Shown piece after piece: positions 26,180-35,886 of a stretch of DNA of 64,000 bases; position 1 is the first letter of the stretch, and every line of letters begins with the position of its first letter. The notes below the pieces were generated by a model that was not told the origin of the DNA, made no database searches, and saw nothing but the letters and a program-made list of their open reading frames with translations. The stretch covers positions 2,683,501 to 2,747,500 of the forward strand of contig NZ_CP089291.1 in assembly GCF_022818495.1 (NCBI RefSeq), written 5' to 3'. Position numbers and translations under genes: made by a program. Origin of the DNA: Fodinisporobacter ferrooxydans. Its GTDB lineage: Bacteria; Bacillota; Bacilli; Tumebacillales; MYW30-H2.

Positions 26180-27580
26180 TTAAAATTGAATCTTTTCGGA
26201 AATATACGCTTTTAATTCGGCAATCGGCATGCGCACTTGCTGCATGGAGTCCCGCTCTCTGACGGTGACTTGACCGTCTGTCTGCGAGTCAAAGTCATAG
26301 GTAATGCAGAATGGCGTGCCGATTTCATCCTGGCGGCGATAGCGTTTCCCGATCGAACCTGTCTCATCGAAGTCGCAATAAAAATCTTTGGCCAAATCTT
26401 CGAAAATGTTGCGGGCGCCGTCCGACAGTTTTTTGGATAATGGGAGTATGGCCGCTTTAATCGGCGCCAAGGCAGGATGGAAACGCATGACTGTGCGCGT
26501 ATCTCCTTCGCCAAGGTGTTCCTCCGCATATGCATCGATCAGGAATGCGAGTGTCACGCGATCCGCACCGAGTGATGGTTCGATACAATAGGGCACATAT
26601 TTTTCATTTGTATCCGGGTCGAGATAATGGAAATCTTCACCGGAATGTTCCATATGCCGTTTGAGATCGAAGTCGGTGCGGTCGGCAACGCCCCAAAGCT
26701 CGCCCCAGCCGAATGGGAAGCGGTATTCGATATCTGTGGTCGCATTGCTGTAATGGGACAATTCATCTTTGGAATGATCCCTAAGGCGCAGGTTGTCTGT
26801 TGTCATCCCGAGACGAAGCAGCCATTGATGACAAAATTCCCGCCAGTATGCAAACCATTTCAAGTCTTCTCCCGGTTGACAGAAGAATTCCAGTTCCATT
26901 TGTTCAAATTCCCGCGTACGGAATGTGAAGTTGCCTGGCGTGATCTCATTGCGGAAACTTTTTCCGATTTGTCCAATGCCGAAAGGAAGCTTCTTGCGCA
27001 TGGTACGCTGGACATTTTTGTAATTGACAAAAATCCCTTGGGCTGTTTCCGGGCGCAGATAAATTTGGTTCGCGGAAGATTCCGTGACACCTTGAAACGT
27101 TTTGAACATCAAATTAAATTGGCGAATATCCGTAAAATCTTTTGCGCCGCAATCGGGACACGCAATATCGTGTTCTGTGATCAGATCCTGCATTTGTGCA
27201 AAAGATAATCCGTCGACGATCATTTCGATGTCCTTTTGCGAGAGGGCGTTTTCGATCAGCTTGTCGGCGCGATGGCGCGCCTTGCACTGTTTGCAGTCGA
27301 TCATCGGATCGTTAAAATTGCCGACATGGCCGGATGCCACCCATGTCTGCGGGTTCATCAAGATGGCGGCGTCAAGACCGACATTGTACGGGGACTCTTG
27401 AATAAACTTTTTCCACCAGGCTTTTTTCACATTGTTTTTCAGTTCGACGCCTAACGGGCCGTAATCCCAAGTATTGGCAAGTCCGCCGTAAATTTCTGAT
27501 CCCGGGAAAATAAAGCCGCGATGCTTTGCCAATGCGACGACTTGATCCATTGTTACGGTTTGATCGGTTGTACTGCTCAT
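26180..27580 (-). CDS. glyS: glycyl-tRNA synthetase (alpha2 dimer type)
   Basis: 466 residues, single-chain class II GlyRS as in many Bacillales and eukaryotes, not the alpha2beta2 type. Motifs: [13 protein letters not shown], the zinc-like C-xx-C pairs ([18 protein letters not shown]), motif 2 [24 protein letters not shown], and motif 3 [10 protein letters not shown], with a C-terminal anticodon-binding domain (about 365-460). The gene is alone behind a glycine T-box and its own promoter; an AGGAGCTCGAG-type site precedes the ATG. Charges tRNA(Gly). Confidence 0.95.
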   Translation of the reverse strand: MSSTTDQTVTMDQVVALAKHRGFIFPGSEIYGGLANTWDYGPLGVELKNNVKKAWWKKFIQESPYNVGLDAAILMNPQTWVASGHVGNFNDPMIDCKQCKARHRADKLIENALSQKDIEMIVDGLSFAQMQDLITEHDIACPDCGAKDFTDIRQFNLMFKTFQGVTESSANQIYLRPETAQGIFVNYKNVQRTMRKKLPFGIGQIGKSFRNEITPGNFTFRTREFEQMELEFFCQPGEDLKWFAYWREFCHQWLLRLGMTTDNLRLRDHSKDELSHYSNATTDIEYRFPFGWGELWGVADRTDFDLKRHMEHSGEDFHYLDPDTNEKYVPYCIEPSLGADRVTLAFLIDAYAEEHLGEGDTRTVMRFHPALAPIKAAILPLSKKLSDGARNIFEDLAKDFYCDFDETGSIGKRYRRQDEIGTPFCITYDFDSQTDGQVTVRERDSMQQVRMPIAELKAYISEKIQF

Positions 27581-27636
27581 ATGTCTCGAGCTCCTTCATT
27601 GCGTTTTTTGATATTCGTTTTTTGATATGAAAGATG

Positions 27637-27866
27637 AAAAAATAAAAACCCCCGCCCCCTGTATAAACAAGGGACGAGAGTTGATCTCCCGCGGTTCCAC
27701 CCTAGTTGACGCGATCCATCCTGTCAGATTGGAAAATAAGCGTCCACTTTTAAGAATCAAGGCTCCAGACTGCCGTTCATGAACCGTCCAAACCGGGCTT
27801 CCACCATCCCCGGCTCGCTTGTTGGCAATCGTTCATTACTCCTGTCTGTCACTGCCGTGCAACTAT
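27637..27866 (-). promoter_or_regulatory. T-box leader of glyS, glycine specifier GGC
   Basis: Read on the minus strand: AGTAA turn, GCGAGCCGGGGA/GAAGCCCGG distal stem I, specifier GGC (plus positions 27772-27774) in the context GAAC-GGC-A, the T-box AGGGTGGAACCGCGG (about 27693-27707), then terminator CCCTTGT/ACAGGGG and a T-run to 27637. Specifier matches the regulated gene. Confidence 0.93.
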
Positions 27867-27880
27867 AGGATTTTGAAAAA

Positions 27881-27909
27881 ATACTAGCAAAGTATAGTTG
27901 GAAAGTCAA
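27881..27909 (-). promoter_or_regulatory. sigma-A-type promoter of glyS
   Basis: Minus strand TTGACT (27909-27904), 17-base spacer, TAGTAT (27886-27881), about 10-15 bases before the T-box leader. Confidence 0.75.
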
Positions 27910-27928
27910 TGTGGAAAGGGACAATTAT

Positions 27929-27962
27929 CAAAAAGCCGAAACCATCATTTTGGATTGCCGGC
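27929..27962 (-). terminator. probable terminator of the glutamate-synthase-like gene
   Basis: On the minus strand an imperfect hairpin (CCGGCAATCC ... GGTTTCGG) is followed by CTTTTTG, directly after the stop at 27969. Confidence 0.5.
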
Positions 27963-27968
27963 GAATGA

Positions 27969-29546
27969 CTAACGAAAAAGGGCGGACCATCTCTTTTTCA
28001 TCGTTATTTTAACGGTTTCTTTTGGACGGCTTTCGGATTTTTGACTTTCCGCATGAAGGATCTGCCCAGAATCATGGTCCGGATTTGACAACCGTTCCTC
28101 GTCGGAGACATGAACCATTTGTTGATCGTTCTGATCTGGCAATGAAAAGGGTTCATAAGCGCAAGGAATCTTGGTCACCCGGCTTGTCCATTCATCCAGC
28201 GCCGTCAAATCGTCGCGGCTTACTTCTTGTAACGACGTTTTCCCCAATGCCCGAATGCCTACTTTTATTTCTTCGACAAACGAATGGAAAAAGTTTTTCA
28301 AGTGATCGGCTGCAGCATCCGCATCAAATTGTTCCGTGCGGGAACCCGGATAAAATACCAATTCGGTTGGGGGCTCCCAAGGAATTGTTTTTGTGACTTG
28401 ATCATGTGTCATCGCCCACAGGACTGCTGTTCCCATAAAAATTCCGTCCGCACCTAAAGCAAGCGCTTTGAGACATTCTCCGGGATTATTAAATCCGCCG
28501 CCGATCAATACACTGATTTGTCCTTTCACGTCTCGTTTTTTGAAATATGCAACAGCCCGGGATAAAGCAAAGATGGTGGGAAGTCCAAAATCATCTTCCA
28601 AAATGGGCGGACCCCCTTTTGTTCCTGCTTGTCCTCCATCAATGCTGATAAAATCGACAGCAGCCTGAATGGCGGCTTCCAAATCGGCTTCCAGCTTTGC
28701 GCTGGCGCAAATTTTGACGCCAATCGGTACGCCGCCGGTGATTTGGCGCAGATTTGCAACGAGTGTTTGCAAATCTTGAACACTTTGGATTTCCTTATGG
28801 CGGGAAGGAATGACAACTGTTTCACCATCCGGAACCTGCAAAATCTCGCGGGCTTTGCCTTGCATATATTCCGGCGGAATGAAGCTGGCAGAACCGGCGC
28901 TTGCTCCTTGTCCGATATGGATTTCAATCGCATCCGCCTGTTTCAGGATCGCTGGGTCTTTATTCCAGGCAGCCGAGTTGTACTGAAGAATATAGTACTT
29001 TGCATTTGCCCGGTCTTCCGGCAGAAACCCTCCCTCTCCGGAATTTGTCGCCGTTCCGACAGCAGCAGTTCCTTTCGCGACGGCCAACCGGACTTTTTCC
29101 GTGACACCGATGCCATATCCCATCGCCCCTGCCAGGATCGGGATATCTAACGCCAACGGTTTTCTTGATTTTGGTCCGATGGTAATTTTGACATCCACCG
29201 GCGCGTTTTCCTGTGCCGGCAATGTAGCAAGTTGTGCCGGCGAGAAAATAAGACCGTCAAAATTAAGAAACTTGCGCGGACTGCCAAACGGCCTTTCGAT
29301 AATGTTTCCGGATTGTGCCCGCAAACTGTTTTCCACAACCATTTGGGGAGATGTTCTCGTCATAGCCGTTACCATTTCCCAAATATTTTCCGGATAGCGA
29401 TCTGACATCAAACGCCGGATCCATCGTCCCAATATCCATTGAATCAAGGGTCTTGCAAAAAGAATCATGAGAATCACTGCAAACAAAAAAGCAAGTATTG
29501 CCCCTGAGAGGGAAGCAAGGAAAAGCATCAGCCCGTTGTTCTCCAT
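27969..29546 (-). CDS. membrane-anchored FMN-binding glutamate synthase family protein
   Basis: 525 residues. A hydrophobic segment (about 8-32, LASLSGAILAFLFAVILMILFA) anchors the N-terminus; the rest is the TIM-barrel FMN domain of the glutamate synthase large subunit (PF01645): ILAGAMGYG, ISIDGGQAGTKGGPP, ISVLIGGGFNNPGE and ALALGADGIFMGTA. The amidotransferase domain, the central domain and the GXGXG domain of true GltB are absent, so it is a stand-alone member whose reaction is unknown; the last 60 residues are polar. Start at ATG 29546 with GGAAG upstream; an ATG 39 codons earlier would run through the 11-bp repeats and is unlikely. Confidence 0.82.
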   Translation of the reverse strand: MENNGLMLFLASLSGAILAFLFAVILMILFARPLIQWILGRWIRRLMSDRYPENIWEMVTAMTRTSPQMVVENSLRAQSGNIIERPFGSPRKFLNFDGLIFSPAQLATLPAQENAPVDVKITIGPKSRKPLALDIPILAGAMGYGIGVTEKVRLAVAKGTAAVGTATNSGEGGFLPEDRANAKYYILQYNSAAWNKDPAILKQADAIEIHIGQGASAGSASFIPPEYMQGKAREILQVPDGETVVIPSRHKEIQSVQDLQTLVANLRQITGGVPIGVKICASAKLEADLEAAIQAAVDFISIDGGQAGTKGGPPILEDDFGLPTIFALSRAVAYFKKRDVKGQISVLIGGGFNNPGECLKALALGADGIFMGTAVLWAMTHDQVTKTIPWEPPTELVFYPGSRTEQFDADAAADHLKNFFHSFVEEIKVGIRALGKTSLQEVSRDDLTALDEWTSRVTKIPCAYEPFSLPDQNDQQMVHVSDEERLSNPDHDSGQILHAESQKSESRPKETVKITMKKRWSALFR

Positions 29547-29610
29547 AACATTCTTCCGATATGAGTATTTTATAGTGCCTTTACAACCGAATCCGGCCGT
29601 GGAAACTTTG

Positions 29611-29665
29611 TTCATGAATTGTTCATGATTTGTTCCTGTTTGATTCATGGTTCGTTCATGCACAT
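29611..29665. repeat. five phased 11-bp repeats upstream of the glutamate-synthase-like gene
   Basis: TTCATG words start at 29611, 29622, 29644 and 29655, with TTCCTG at 29633: five units exactly 11 bases apart, i.e. about one helical turn. They lie 65-120 bases upstream of the ATG at 29546. The spacing is not a multiple of three, so a coding origin is unlikely; a cooperative regulator site is possible. Confidence 0.7.
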
Positions 29666-29766
29666 AAATCGTCGTGTTCGTTTGGTATATACCATAAGTT
29701 TTCCATGGCTTCCGATTTTATGTACAGCTCTTATCTATGACCTGACCGGGAAGAGATTTCGTGCAT

Positions 29767-30860
29767 TTAGTGTATATGGAAACGTTTTTGAATGACGGCC
29801 ACGAGCAGCATCAGCAAGGGAATCCCGACTTGAAAAGGAAGATGGAGATAATATGGCACATATTTTAGTCCGATCTCCAGATGCCGGGGAAGATTGCCCG
29901 CGATTTGCATGGAAGCCGACAAGACAATCAGGCTCAGCGGAACGATGATGTACAAAGGTTTCCGGATTCGGAAAACATCTGCAATCCCGAGGACCGCCCC
30001 ATAGAAAAACAGCGTAATTTTAAAGAATCCTCCCAAAATTAACGTTGCAATGCTGATGATATCCATCCGCACGATAATATTTGCGATATTGACCTTATCG
30101 ATCGTCGTCAACAATGGGAATACTTGATTGCTTGCCTGGACGCCCAATACAGCGATATCGATAGCGATTGTCAGACTGAGGATGAGTCCGCTTGCCAAAA
30201 TCCCGTACAATCCCGTTTTCATTACCTGCGTCGATGGATTCGCATACGGGAATACCATGGTAAAGACGATCAACTCACCGAAGGGAAATGTCAATGTCAG
30301 CGGAAATGCCGTGGATAAAACAGGCTTCCAGCCGTTTTCCAATACGGGGAGAAAATTTTCTGTTTTGATCAGCCCTGAACCGGCCACGAGCATGATTCCC
30401 AGCATGCCGAGCAGCAATAATACGACAAAAAAATTTGCCCTGCCCTTGCAATCGCTTCGATCCCCAACATGCTGGCATATCCGATCAGGCAAATCATGAT
30501 GGTATGGATGGCAAGCATCGGCGTTTCAGGAAATGCCGAAGTCAAGAGCAATTCACCAAAGTCCCGCAACACTCTTGCAGCAATGTATAGAAAATACAAA
30601 ATATAAAAAATGGCAATGGGATAACCGATATAGGGACCCAAGACTTTTGGAAGATAGCTTGTTAAAGGAAGATCCGGGTATTGTCGTACGAGGTATTGGT
30701 TGATCATAAATACACAAATTCCACCAAGCATGCCAAGAAGAATCGCGATCCATGCATCCTGTTTGGCCTGCATGCCTAGTCCCACGACAACCGCACTTCC
30801 AAGTTCAAACAGAAACAGTAATGAAAACAGTTGAGATGGACTGATTTTCCCGTTCTCCAC
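29767..30860 (-). pseudogene. second spore germination permease (GerAB-type), split by a frameshift
   Basis: Two overlapping frames together give one complete GerB-family permease of about 363 residues. The first frame (from ATG 30860) runs KISPSQLFSLLFLFELGS... to IARAGQIF; the second carries FFVVLLLLGMLGIML... to KRFHIH. The switch (-1) falls at a run of seven T on the minus strand (about 30428-30434). Either one T was lost (pseudogene or sequencing error) or a -1 slip at the T7 run restores the product. About ten membrane helices are expected. It follows the intact permease gene after 19 bases at the end of the receptor operon. Confidence 0.75.
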
Positions 30861-30879
30861 TCTGATACATTCCCTTCTT

Positions 30880-31986
30880 CTACTGATTCATTTTTTTGGC
30901 GCGTTTTCGGTTCCATGTATTCACTGCCAACAATACCAGTGGCAGAACAAGCCCAAACGTCAGGGAATAGGGTGTCCATATTTTCGCAACGAACGTATTA
31001 AAATAGATGATATTGGGGCTGCCTACAATGGAAAAAGCCATGGCAATCATTCCGAGCGGAAATGTCAGGCAGCGATAGTCTTTCAGTTTCAATATTTGCG
31101 CAAGGCCCAATGCCACTGCATAAAAACAAAGTGTCAACTTAAAGTAAATGGTGAGAAACCAGATTCCTGCCATCACCGCTTCGATCCGCTCCAAAAAGTG
31201 GCCGATGCTGATTTTTTTCACGATCACATAGCTAGGGTAGATTTGCAGGGCGGTCAGATCGGCGCCAATCACAAGAATCGACAAAAGGACTACAATAATT
31301 AACATGACCCCTGCTATGATGGTTCCGATCCCGAATGCCTTTCCGATCTTTTCCGGCCGATTGATATAAGGAAAGATCATCAAAAATACGCAAAGTTCCA
31401 TGTATGGCAGTCCAAGGGCGGGGAAGGCAGCACGCAGCACCGGTTTGAATCCCTCTCCCAACAGCGGCTGCATGTTGTCAAATTTGATTTGTGGAGAAAT
31501 AAAGACGACCATGACGAGAAACAGAAAGATGACCCACGGGAGAAAAATTTCTCCGGCCCGAACCAGTGGCTCCAGTCCAAGTCTTGCACCCATGATGACA
31601 ATGATTAAAAAAATGACATGGACAGCCTGGATGGGAGTTTCCGGCATGATTTGCGTCGTCAAAAAATCGCCGATTTCCCGCAGCAATAATGATGCAAGGA
31701 CAAAGTAATAGGAGAGAAACAGCAGGGCAACCGCACGCCCCGGCCACTTGCCCAGAATTTCCTGGCAGTATTCCGCCAGCGTCAGATTCGGAAACCGCTT
31801 GCCCAGCGTATTGTACAACCAGACAAGCAGCAGTCCCAGCGCCAGTGCAAGGATCTCCGCCATCCATCCATCCTGTTTTCCTTCCTGGGCGAGTCCTGAT
31901 GGAGCTACCAAAATCGAGCTGCCGATCGTAAACAGAATGACGAACACGATAAACTGCCGCAATCCTATCTTGCCTTTCTCTAACAA
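30880..31986 (-). CDS. spore germination receptor B subunit (GerAB family permease)
   Basis: 368 residues, an APC-superfamily membrane protein with about ten hydrophobic segments: IGLRQFIVFVILFTIGSSILVAPSG start, GDFLTTQIMPETPIQAVH, and RAGEIFLPWVIFLFLVMVVF, all typical of GerAB/GerKB. The B subunit sits in the spore inner membrane and binds the small-molecule germinant. Fourth gene in the order gerA-gerC-small D-gerB. The germinant cannot be predicted. Confidence 0.92.
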   Translation of the reverse strand: MLEKGKIGLRQFIVFVILFTIGSSILVAPSGLAQEGKQDGWMAEILALALGLLLVWLYNTLGKRFPNLTLAEYCQEILGKWPGRAVALLFLSYYFVLASLLLREIGDFLTTQIMPETPIQAVHVIFLIIVIMGARLGLEPLVRAGEIFLPWVIFLFLVMVVFISPQIKFDNMQPLLGEGFKPVLRAAFPALGLPYMELCVFLMIFPYINRPEKIGKAFGIGTIIAGVMLIIVVLLSILVIGADLTALQIYPSYVIVKKISIGHFLERIEAVMAGIWFLTIYFKLTLCFYAVALGLAQILKLKDYRCLTFPLGMIAMAFSIVGSPNIIYFNTFVAKIWTPYSLTFGLVLPLVLLAVNTWNRKRAKKMNQ

Positions 31987-32046
31987 CGCATGTCACCTGC
32001 CCTCGCCTTGAAATCCAACAACGAAATTCAATAAAAACCAATCGCT

Positions 32047-32280
32047 TCACTTAAGCATCCCGGATATGGCGTCATTAACCGGTTGATAGATGATTGTAAG
32101 CCAATCAAGAGGATTCGGAATCTTGATCTGCAAACTTTCCATGATATTGAGTCCCGTTCCAAAGAAAAGCAGCAGCAAAAACACCCAGAGTTCCTTTTTC
32201 CATTGGTTTTTCAGAAATTTTGGAACTTCGATCACAACAATGATGGCAACGACTAGCAGGATTCCTGCACTCATCAGCAT
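32047..32280 (-). CDS. small two-helix membrane protein of the germination operon (D-subunit-like)
   Basis: 77 residues with two hydrophobic stretches (about 3-18 and 31-44) separated by a short basic loop (KFLKNQWKKE). Small genes of this size and topology accompany some Bacillus germinant-receptor operons and have been called D subunits, which modulate receptor output; this is unrelated to lipoprotein GerD. It is placed between gerC (6-base gap) and gerB. Confidence 0.75.
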   Translation of the reverse strand: MLMSAGILLVVAIIVVIEVPKFLKNQWKKELWVFLLLLFFGTGLNIMESLQIKIPNPLDWLTIIYQPVNDAISGMLK

Positions 32281-32286
32281 GGTGCG

Positions 32287-33486
32287 TTACTCCATTTCTT
32301 TGAGAAAGGAATTGTTTACCGTTCCGACTCGCCGGATTTTGACATTGGCGTGTACAGTGACAGCCGCTTTTGCGAATTCCTGCTTTTCCCAATGGTTTTT
32401 GATTTGTTTCCACGTCTTCGGATCGGTACGATGAATCACTTCACCAAAGCCAAAGATATCCGCTTTATACGCTTTTGCTTTCTTTATTGCTCGTTCCACT
32501 TTATCCACAATGTCCTGTTCTGCCTTTTTTTGAATGTCTTCAATCGTTTTTGTTTTTGTCATATCCACATCCGATTGTACTTCCCCAATGTTTCCTTCCG
32601 CTTGAATGTCTATATCGAATTGTGGTTTTCCATGTTTGATCATGCCTTTCGTCTGCGTTTTGGTTCGAACGATTTCGACGCCAATGAGTGCATGTTTGGG
32701 CGCAGGGACATTAAACACTGTACTGTGTGTATGTCCACTTTGTGTCCAGTTGTATCCTATGCTTTCTTTTTCATTTAACCAGCCGATGAGCTTGTCCCGC
32801 CGAAAAACTGCCATATGCGTATATTTCAACTTGGCCGGAGGATTTGCGAACTGTACATTTTTTTGCGTACCGCCGATGCTTTGATTTCCGATGACCTGGA
32901 TCCCTGTTAACACGGGTTCTTTTCCTTTGCTCATCAAGTTGGACATCATTTCATCCAATTTGATCGTGCCTGTTGCCGCCCAAACTTTATCTGAATTTTC
33001 CAATTTGGAAAAAAGATTTTGCGACGGTATTTTTTCTACAGGTGTCAATATGTTCAGAATATCTTCAGCCCTCTGGCTTTTCGCTACTGCAATATAAAAA
33101 TCGGTGCGCAACTCATGATCCCGGGACAAGAAGTCTAACGTTTTTCCTACACCATTTTTTGCCAATTCTTCGCCGATGATCAGCATTTGCAGATGGGAGT
33201 AATAGCTTTTTCGCGGGGCAATCGTAGACATTCTGCGAATAGCTTGTTCAATGGTGCTTCCCTGGTCCTGGTATGTTGTGATCGCCGCACGATTTGCTCC
33301 GCCTTTCTGGGTGGCGACTTCTCCTGGATTTACGAATTGAATGGTAACCAGATATTGATTCCCCAGCTTGTCGATCCCCATCGCCGAAACAATTCCGATC
33401 TGATTCAATTCTCGCCGATTCCAACAGCCTGCAAGCGTAAACGAAAGGATGAAACAAATCAGGAACAGCATCCAGTTTCGTTTCAT
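32287..33486 (-). CDS. spore germination receptor C subunit (Ger(x)C lipoprotein)
   Basis: 399 residues. Signal peptide with lipobox LAGC (Cys21), then WNRRELNQIGIVSAMGID, the hallmark of GerAC/GerKC proteins; later motifs include PRKSYYSHLQMLIIGEELAKNG. It is anchored to the outer face of the spore inner membrane and needed for receptor function. Preceded by gerA with a 48-base gap and followed closely by the small membrane gene. Confidence 0.93.
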   Translation of the reverse strand: MKRNWMLFLICFILSFTLAGCWNRRELNQIGIVSAMGIDKLGNQYLVTIQFVNPGEVATQKGGANRAAITTYQDQGSTIEQAIRRMSTIAPRKSYYSHLQMLIIGEELAKNGVGKTLDFLSRDHELRTDFYIAVAKSQRAEDILNILTPVEKIPSQNLFSKLENSDKVWAATGTIKLDEMMSNLMSKGKEPVLTGIQVIGNQSIGGTQKNVQFANPPAKLKYTHMAVFRRDKLIGWLNEKESIGYNWTQSGHTHSTVFNVPAPKHALIGVEIVRTKTQTKGMIKHGKPQFDIDIQAEGNIGEVQSDVDMTKTKTIEDIQKKAEQDIVDKVERAIKKAKAYKADIFGFGEVIHRTDPKTWKQIKNHWEKQEFAKAAVTVHANVKIRRVGTVNNSFLKEME

Positions 33487-33534
33487 GTATGCTCTACACC
33501 CCTCCTGAACGGTTCTCCTATAGTATTATTGGCC

Positions 33535-35121
33535 CTACTCGGGTTCCGGCTTGTTTGACGGCGGATTTTGCTCGCGCTGCACATTTTTCTGATTGATCAA
33601 ACGGGGCCTGGAAAAGAGTCCCCACCATGGTACACGGAAGATCGCATCCTTTTGATCATCGGGAATGAACGGAGCAAACGGCGACATATAGGGAACCCCG
33701 AAGGAGCGCAGGCTGCACAAGTGGAGCACCATGGCGATCAAACCGACGGTAATCCCAAATAAGCCAAAAGAAGCCGCTAATGACATCATCGCAAATCGCA
33801 AGATCCGGATGGAGATTGCCATATCAAATGCCGGAAAGGAAAAATTCGCAATGGCAGTAATCGATACGACAATCACCATAACAGCCGATACGACTCCCGC
33901 CTGCACCGCCGCCTCCCCGATGACTAGCGCTCCTACAATGGATACCGCTTGTCCGACTGCCCGCGGCATTCTGACTCCGGCTTCCCGCAAGATTTCAAAG
34001 GTAGCTTCCATCATGAGCGCTTCGATAAAAGCGGGGAACGGCACACCTTCCCGTTGCGACGCTATACTGACGAGAAGCGTAGTCGGCAGCATTTCCTGAT
34101 GAAAGGTGGTGATCGCGATATATAAAGACGGCCCGAGCAATGCAATAAATAAGGCAAGATAGCGGAGGATGCGAATAATTCCAAAGTCAGCCCGATGATA
34201 ATAGTCTTCTGCCGACTGAAAATACTGGGCGAATAACGCGGGCACCAATAGCACAAACGGAGTGCCGTCGACCAGAATGGCAATGCGCCCTTCCAAAAGT
34301 CCTGCTGCGATCACATCCGGCCGCTCCGAATTATAGATGGTCGGAAAAGGAGAGTATGTCTCATCTTGAATCAATTCCTCAATATAACCGCTTTCCAGGA
34401 TTCCGTCGATCTCAATCCGGTCCAAGCGCTGGCGGACTTCCTCGACAATTTTGTCATTCGCAATTCCTTTTATATACATGATTGCTGTGAAAGTTTTCGT
34501 GACTCTGCCGATTTGCCTGCCTTCCAGCCATAGATTGGGATCTTTGATTCTCCTGCGAATGAGCGTTGTATTTGTGCGAATATTTTCAGTAAAGCCCTCG
34601 CGTGAGCCACGAACGACCGTCGTCGAAGCAGGCTCTTCCACACTGCGCGTCTCAAACCCTTTCATGCCGACGGCAAAACATTGTGTATAGCCGTCGAGTA
34701 CAATCACGACATCGCCGGACAAGATAGCGGTATAGATGGTTTCAAAGTCCGCTACGTCTTTGATTTCTCCAACCGCAAGCGCAGAATTTTTCAGAAGCTG
34801 TAATGTCGTTTGCCGGTCATCGATGGTTTGCTCCGATTCTGGCTTCTGAATATCCAGCATAAGAAGTTCCAAAATAAAATGATTCACCGATTTGGAATCC
34901 GCCAGTCCATCCATATACAAAACAGCCGCTTGAATACGTGCGGTTTCCCCAATGCAAATTTCCCGAATGATCAGATCCGAACTATTTCCCAGTGTTTCTT
35001 TGATCGTTTGGATATTTTTATTAAGATTTGCGTTCAGGGCTCTGGAATCGTTGGAACGATTGTTTTCGGCGCTTTTGGCAAACGAAGAAGGAGAAGTGCG
35101 TTTCTTTTTGATGAAGATCAT
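33535..35121 (-). CDS. spore germination receptor A subunit (GerA family)
   Basis: 528 residues from ATG 35121 (538 if the upstream TTG is used; a GTG at 35136 has the best ribosome site, AGGAAAAGGAA). The hydrophilic N-terminal half (to about 290) shows GSSDLIIREICIGE-like and VVRGSREGFTENIRTNTTLIRRRI, LPTIYNSERPDVIAAGLLEGRIAILVDGTPF, all GerAA signatures; the C-terminal part has about five membrane helices. GerA subunits assemble with B and C and are proposed to form an ion channel on germinant binding. A weak forespore-type -10 (TATATTA, plus 35164-35170 reversed) precedes it. Confidence 0.94.
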   Translation of the reverse strand: MIFIKKKRTSPSSFAKSAENNRSNDSRALNANLNKNIQTIKETLGNSSDLIIREICIGETARIQAAVLYMDGLADSKSVNHFILELLMLDIQKPESEQTIDDRQTTLQLLKNSALAVGEIKDVADFETIYTAILSGDVVIVLDGYTQCFAVGMKGFETRSVEEPASTTVVRGSREGFTENIRTNTTLIRRRIKDPNLWLEGRQIGRVTKTFTAIMYIKGIANDKIVEEVRQRLDRIEIDGILESGYIEELIQDETYSPFPTIYNSERPDVIAAGLLEGRIAILVDGTPFVLLVPALFAQYFQSAEDYYHRADFGIIRILRYLALFIALLGPSLYIAITTFHQEMLPTTLLVSIASQREGVPFPAFIEALMMEATFEILREAGVRMPRAVGQAVSIVGALVIGEAAVQAGVVSAVMVIVVSITAIANFSFPAFDMAISIRILRFAMMSLAASFGLFGITVGLIAMVLHLCSLRSFGVPYMSPFAPFIPDDQKDAIFRVPWWGLFSRPRLINQKNVQREQNPPSNKPEPE

Positions 35122-35249
35122 AAACTGTGAACCCACTTCCTTTTCCTGCAATCAGTCATGCCTTAATATACGCAAAATGGATAATTTATACTCGATAGAC
35201 TTTTTTATTTTTTGCTTTATCAGCAATAAAAAATGATTTGGAAAGAGAA

Positions 35250-35630
35250 TTATTTTTCAAATTCTTTCGTTATCGAGTTCTCAAGAATCTCTAATATCCG
35301 TTCTGTATGAACGGAAGGTCCATCATCAAATGTCAATGTTACAAAGCCGGCTTCTGTAGTAAAGACTGGCTCGGACATTTCTTCATAGTGTATTTCGGGG
35401 TTCAAAAGAGCAAGTTCAGTCGAAGTCAGCAAAAGTTTTTTTTGCGTGATGAGTTGATACGTGTCGCCTGGAAGCACCATATATTTGAGCGGGAAGGTCA
35501 GAACCCGTCCTTCATGGATATCCTCTTCTGTTTGAACGAAAGAATTATAATACTTGATTGCATCATATGGGATATCAAATTTGTTCATGATATCCGAGAT
35601 TTTTTCTTTCTTTTGAACCACGTAATGCAT
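35250..35630 (-). pseudogene. truncated LysM-polysaccharide deacetylase
   Basis: 126 residues. Residues 1-about 45 are a LysM-like module (YVVQKKEKISDIMNKFDI) and 46-80 a second weak one (MVLPGDTYQLI). At 96 the NodB deacetylase fold begins with VTLTFDDGP, but after the first helix (HTERILEILE) the frame ends in a short unrelated tail and a stop; no KATFF-type continuation was seen in the next 100 bases in the other frames. So the catalytic domain is almost wholly missing. The ribosome site GGAGGAG is still intact, so the two LysM modules may be made. It lies just upstream of gerA on the same strand. Confidence 0.6.
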
Positions 35631-35886
35631 GTATATCTCCTCCGCGTGTTTGATCGATACACATCATACGTTTTCTATTAGGCTTTCGTGCTTGTTTTTG
35701 AAATTATTCAAATCTCCCCTTGCAAGTGGGTATCCTTTATATATGTAAATAGTCTTAAATTGGATAGAAAAGCATCCATTTTCTCTCCATCGATAGACCG
35801 TTTGTTCGAAATTGTTTATAATGAAATAACAGAGTAAACTTGTCGGAAATAAAATGAGATGGGGCGCAATGGTAAGGGTGAAAGAT

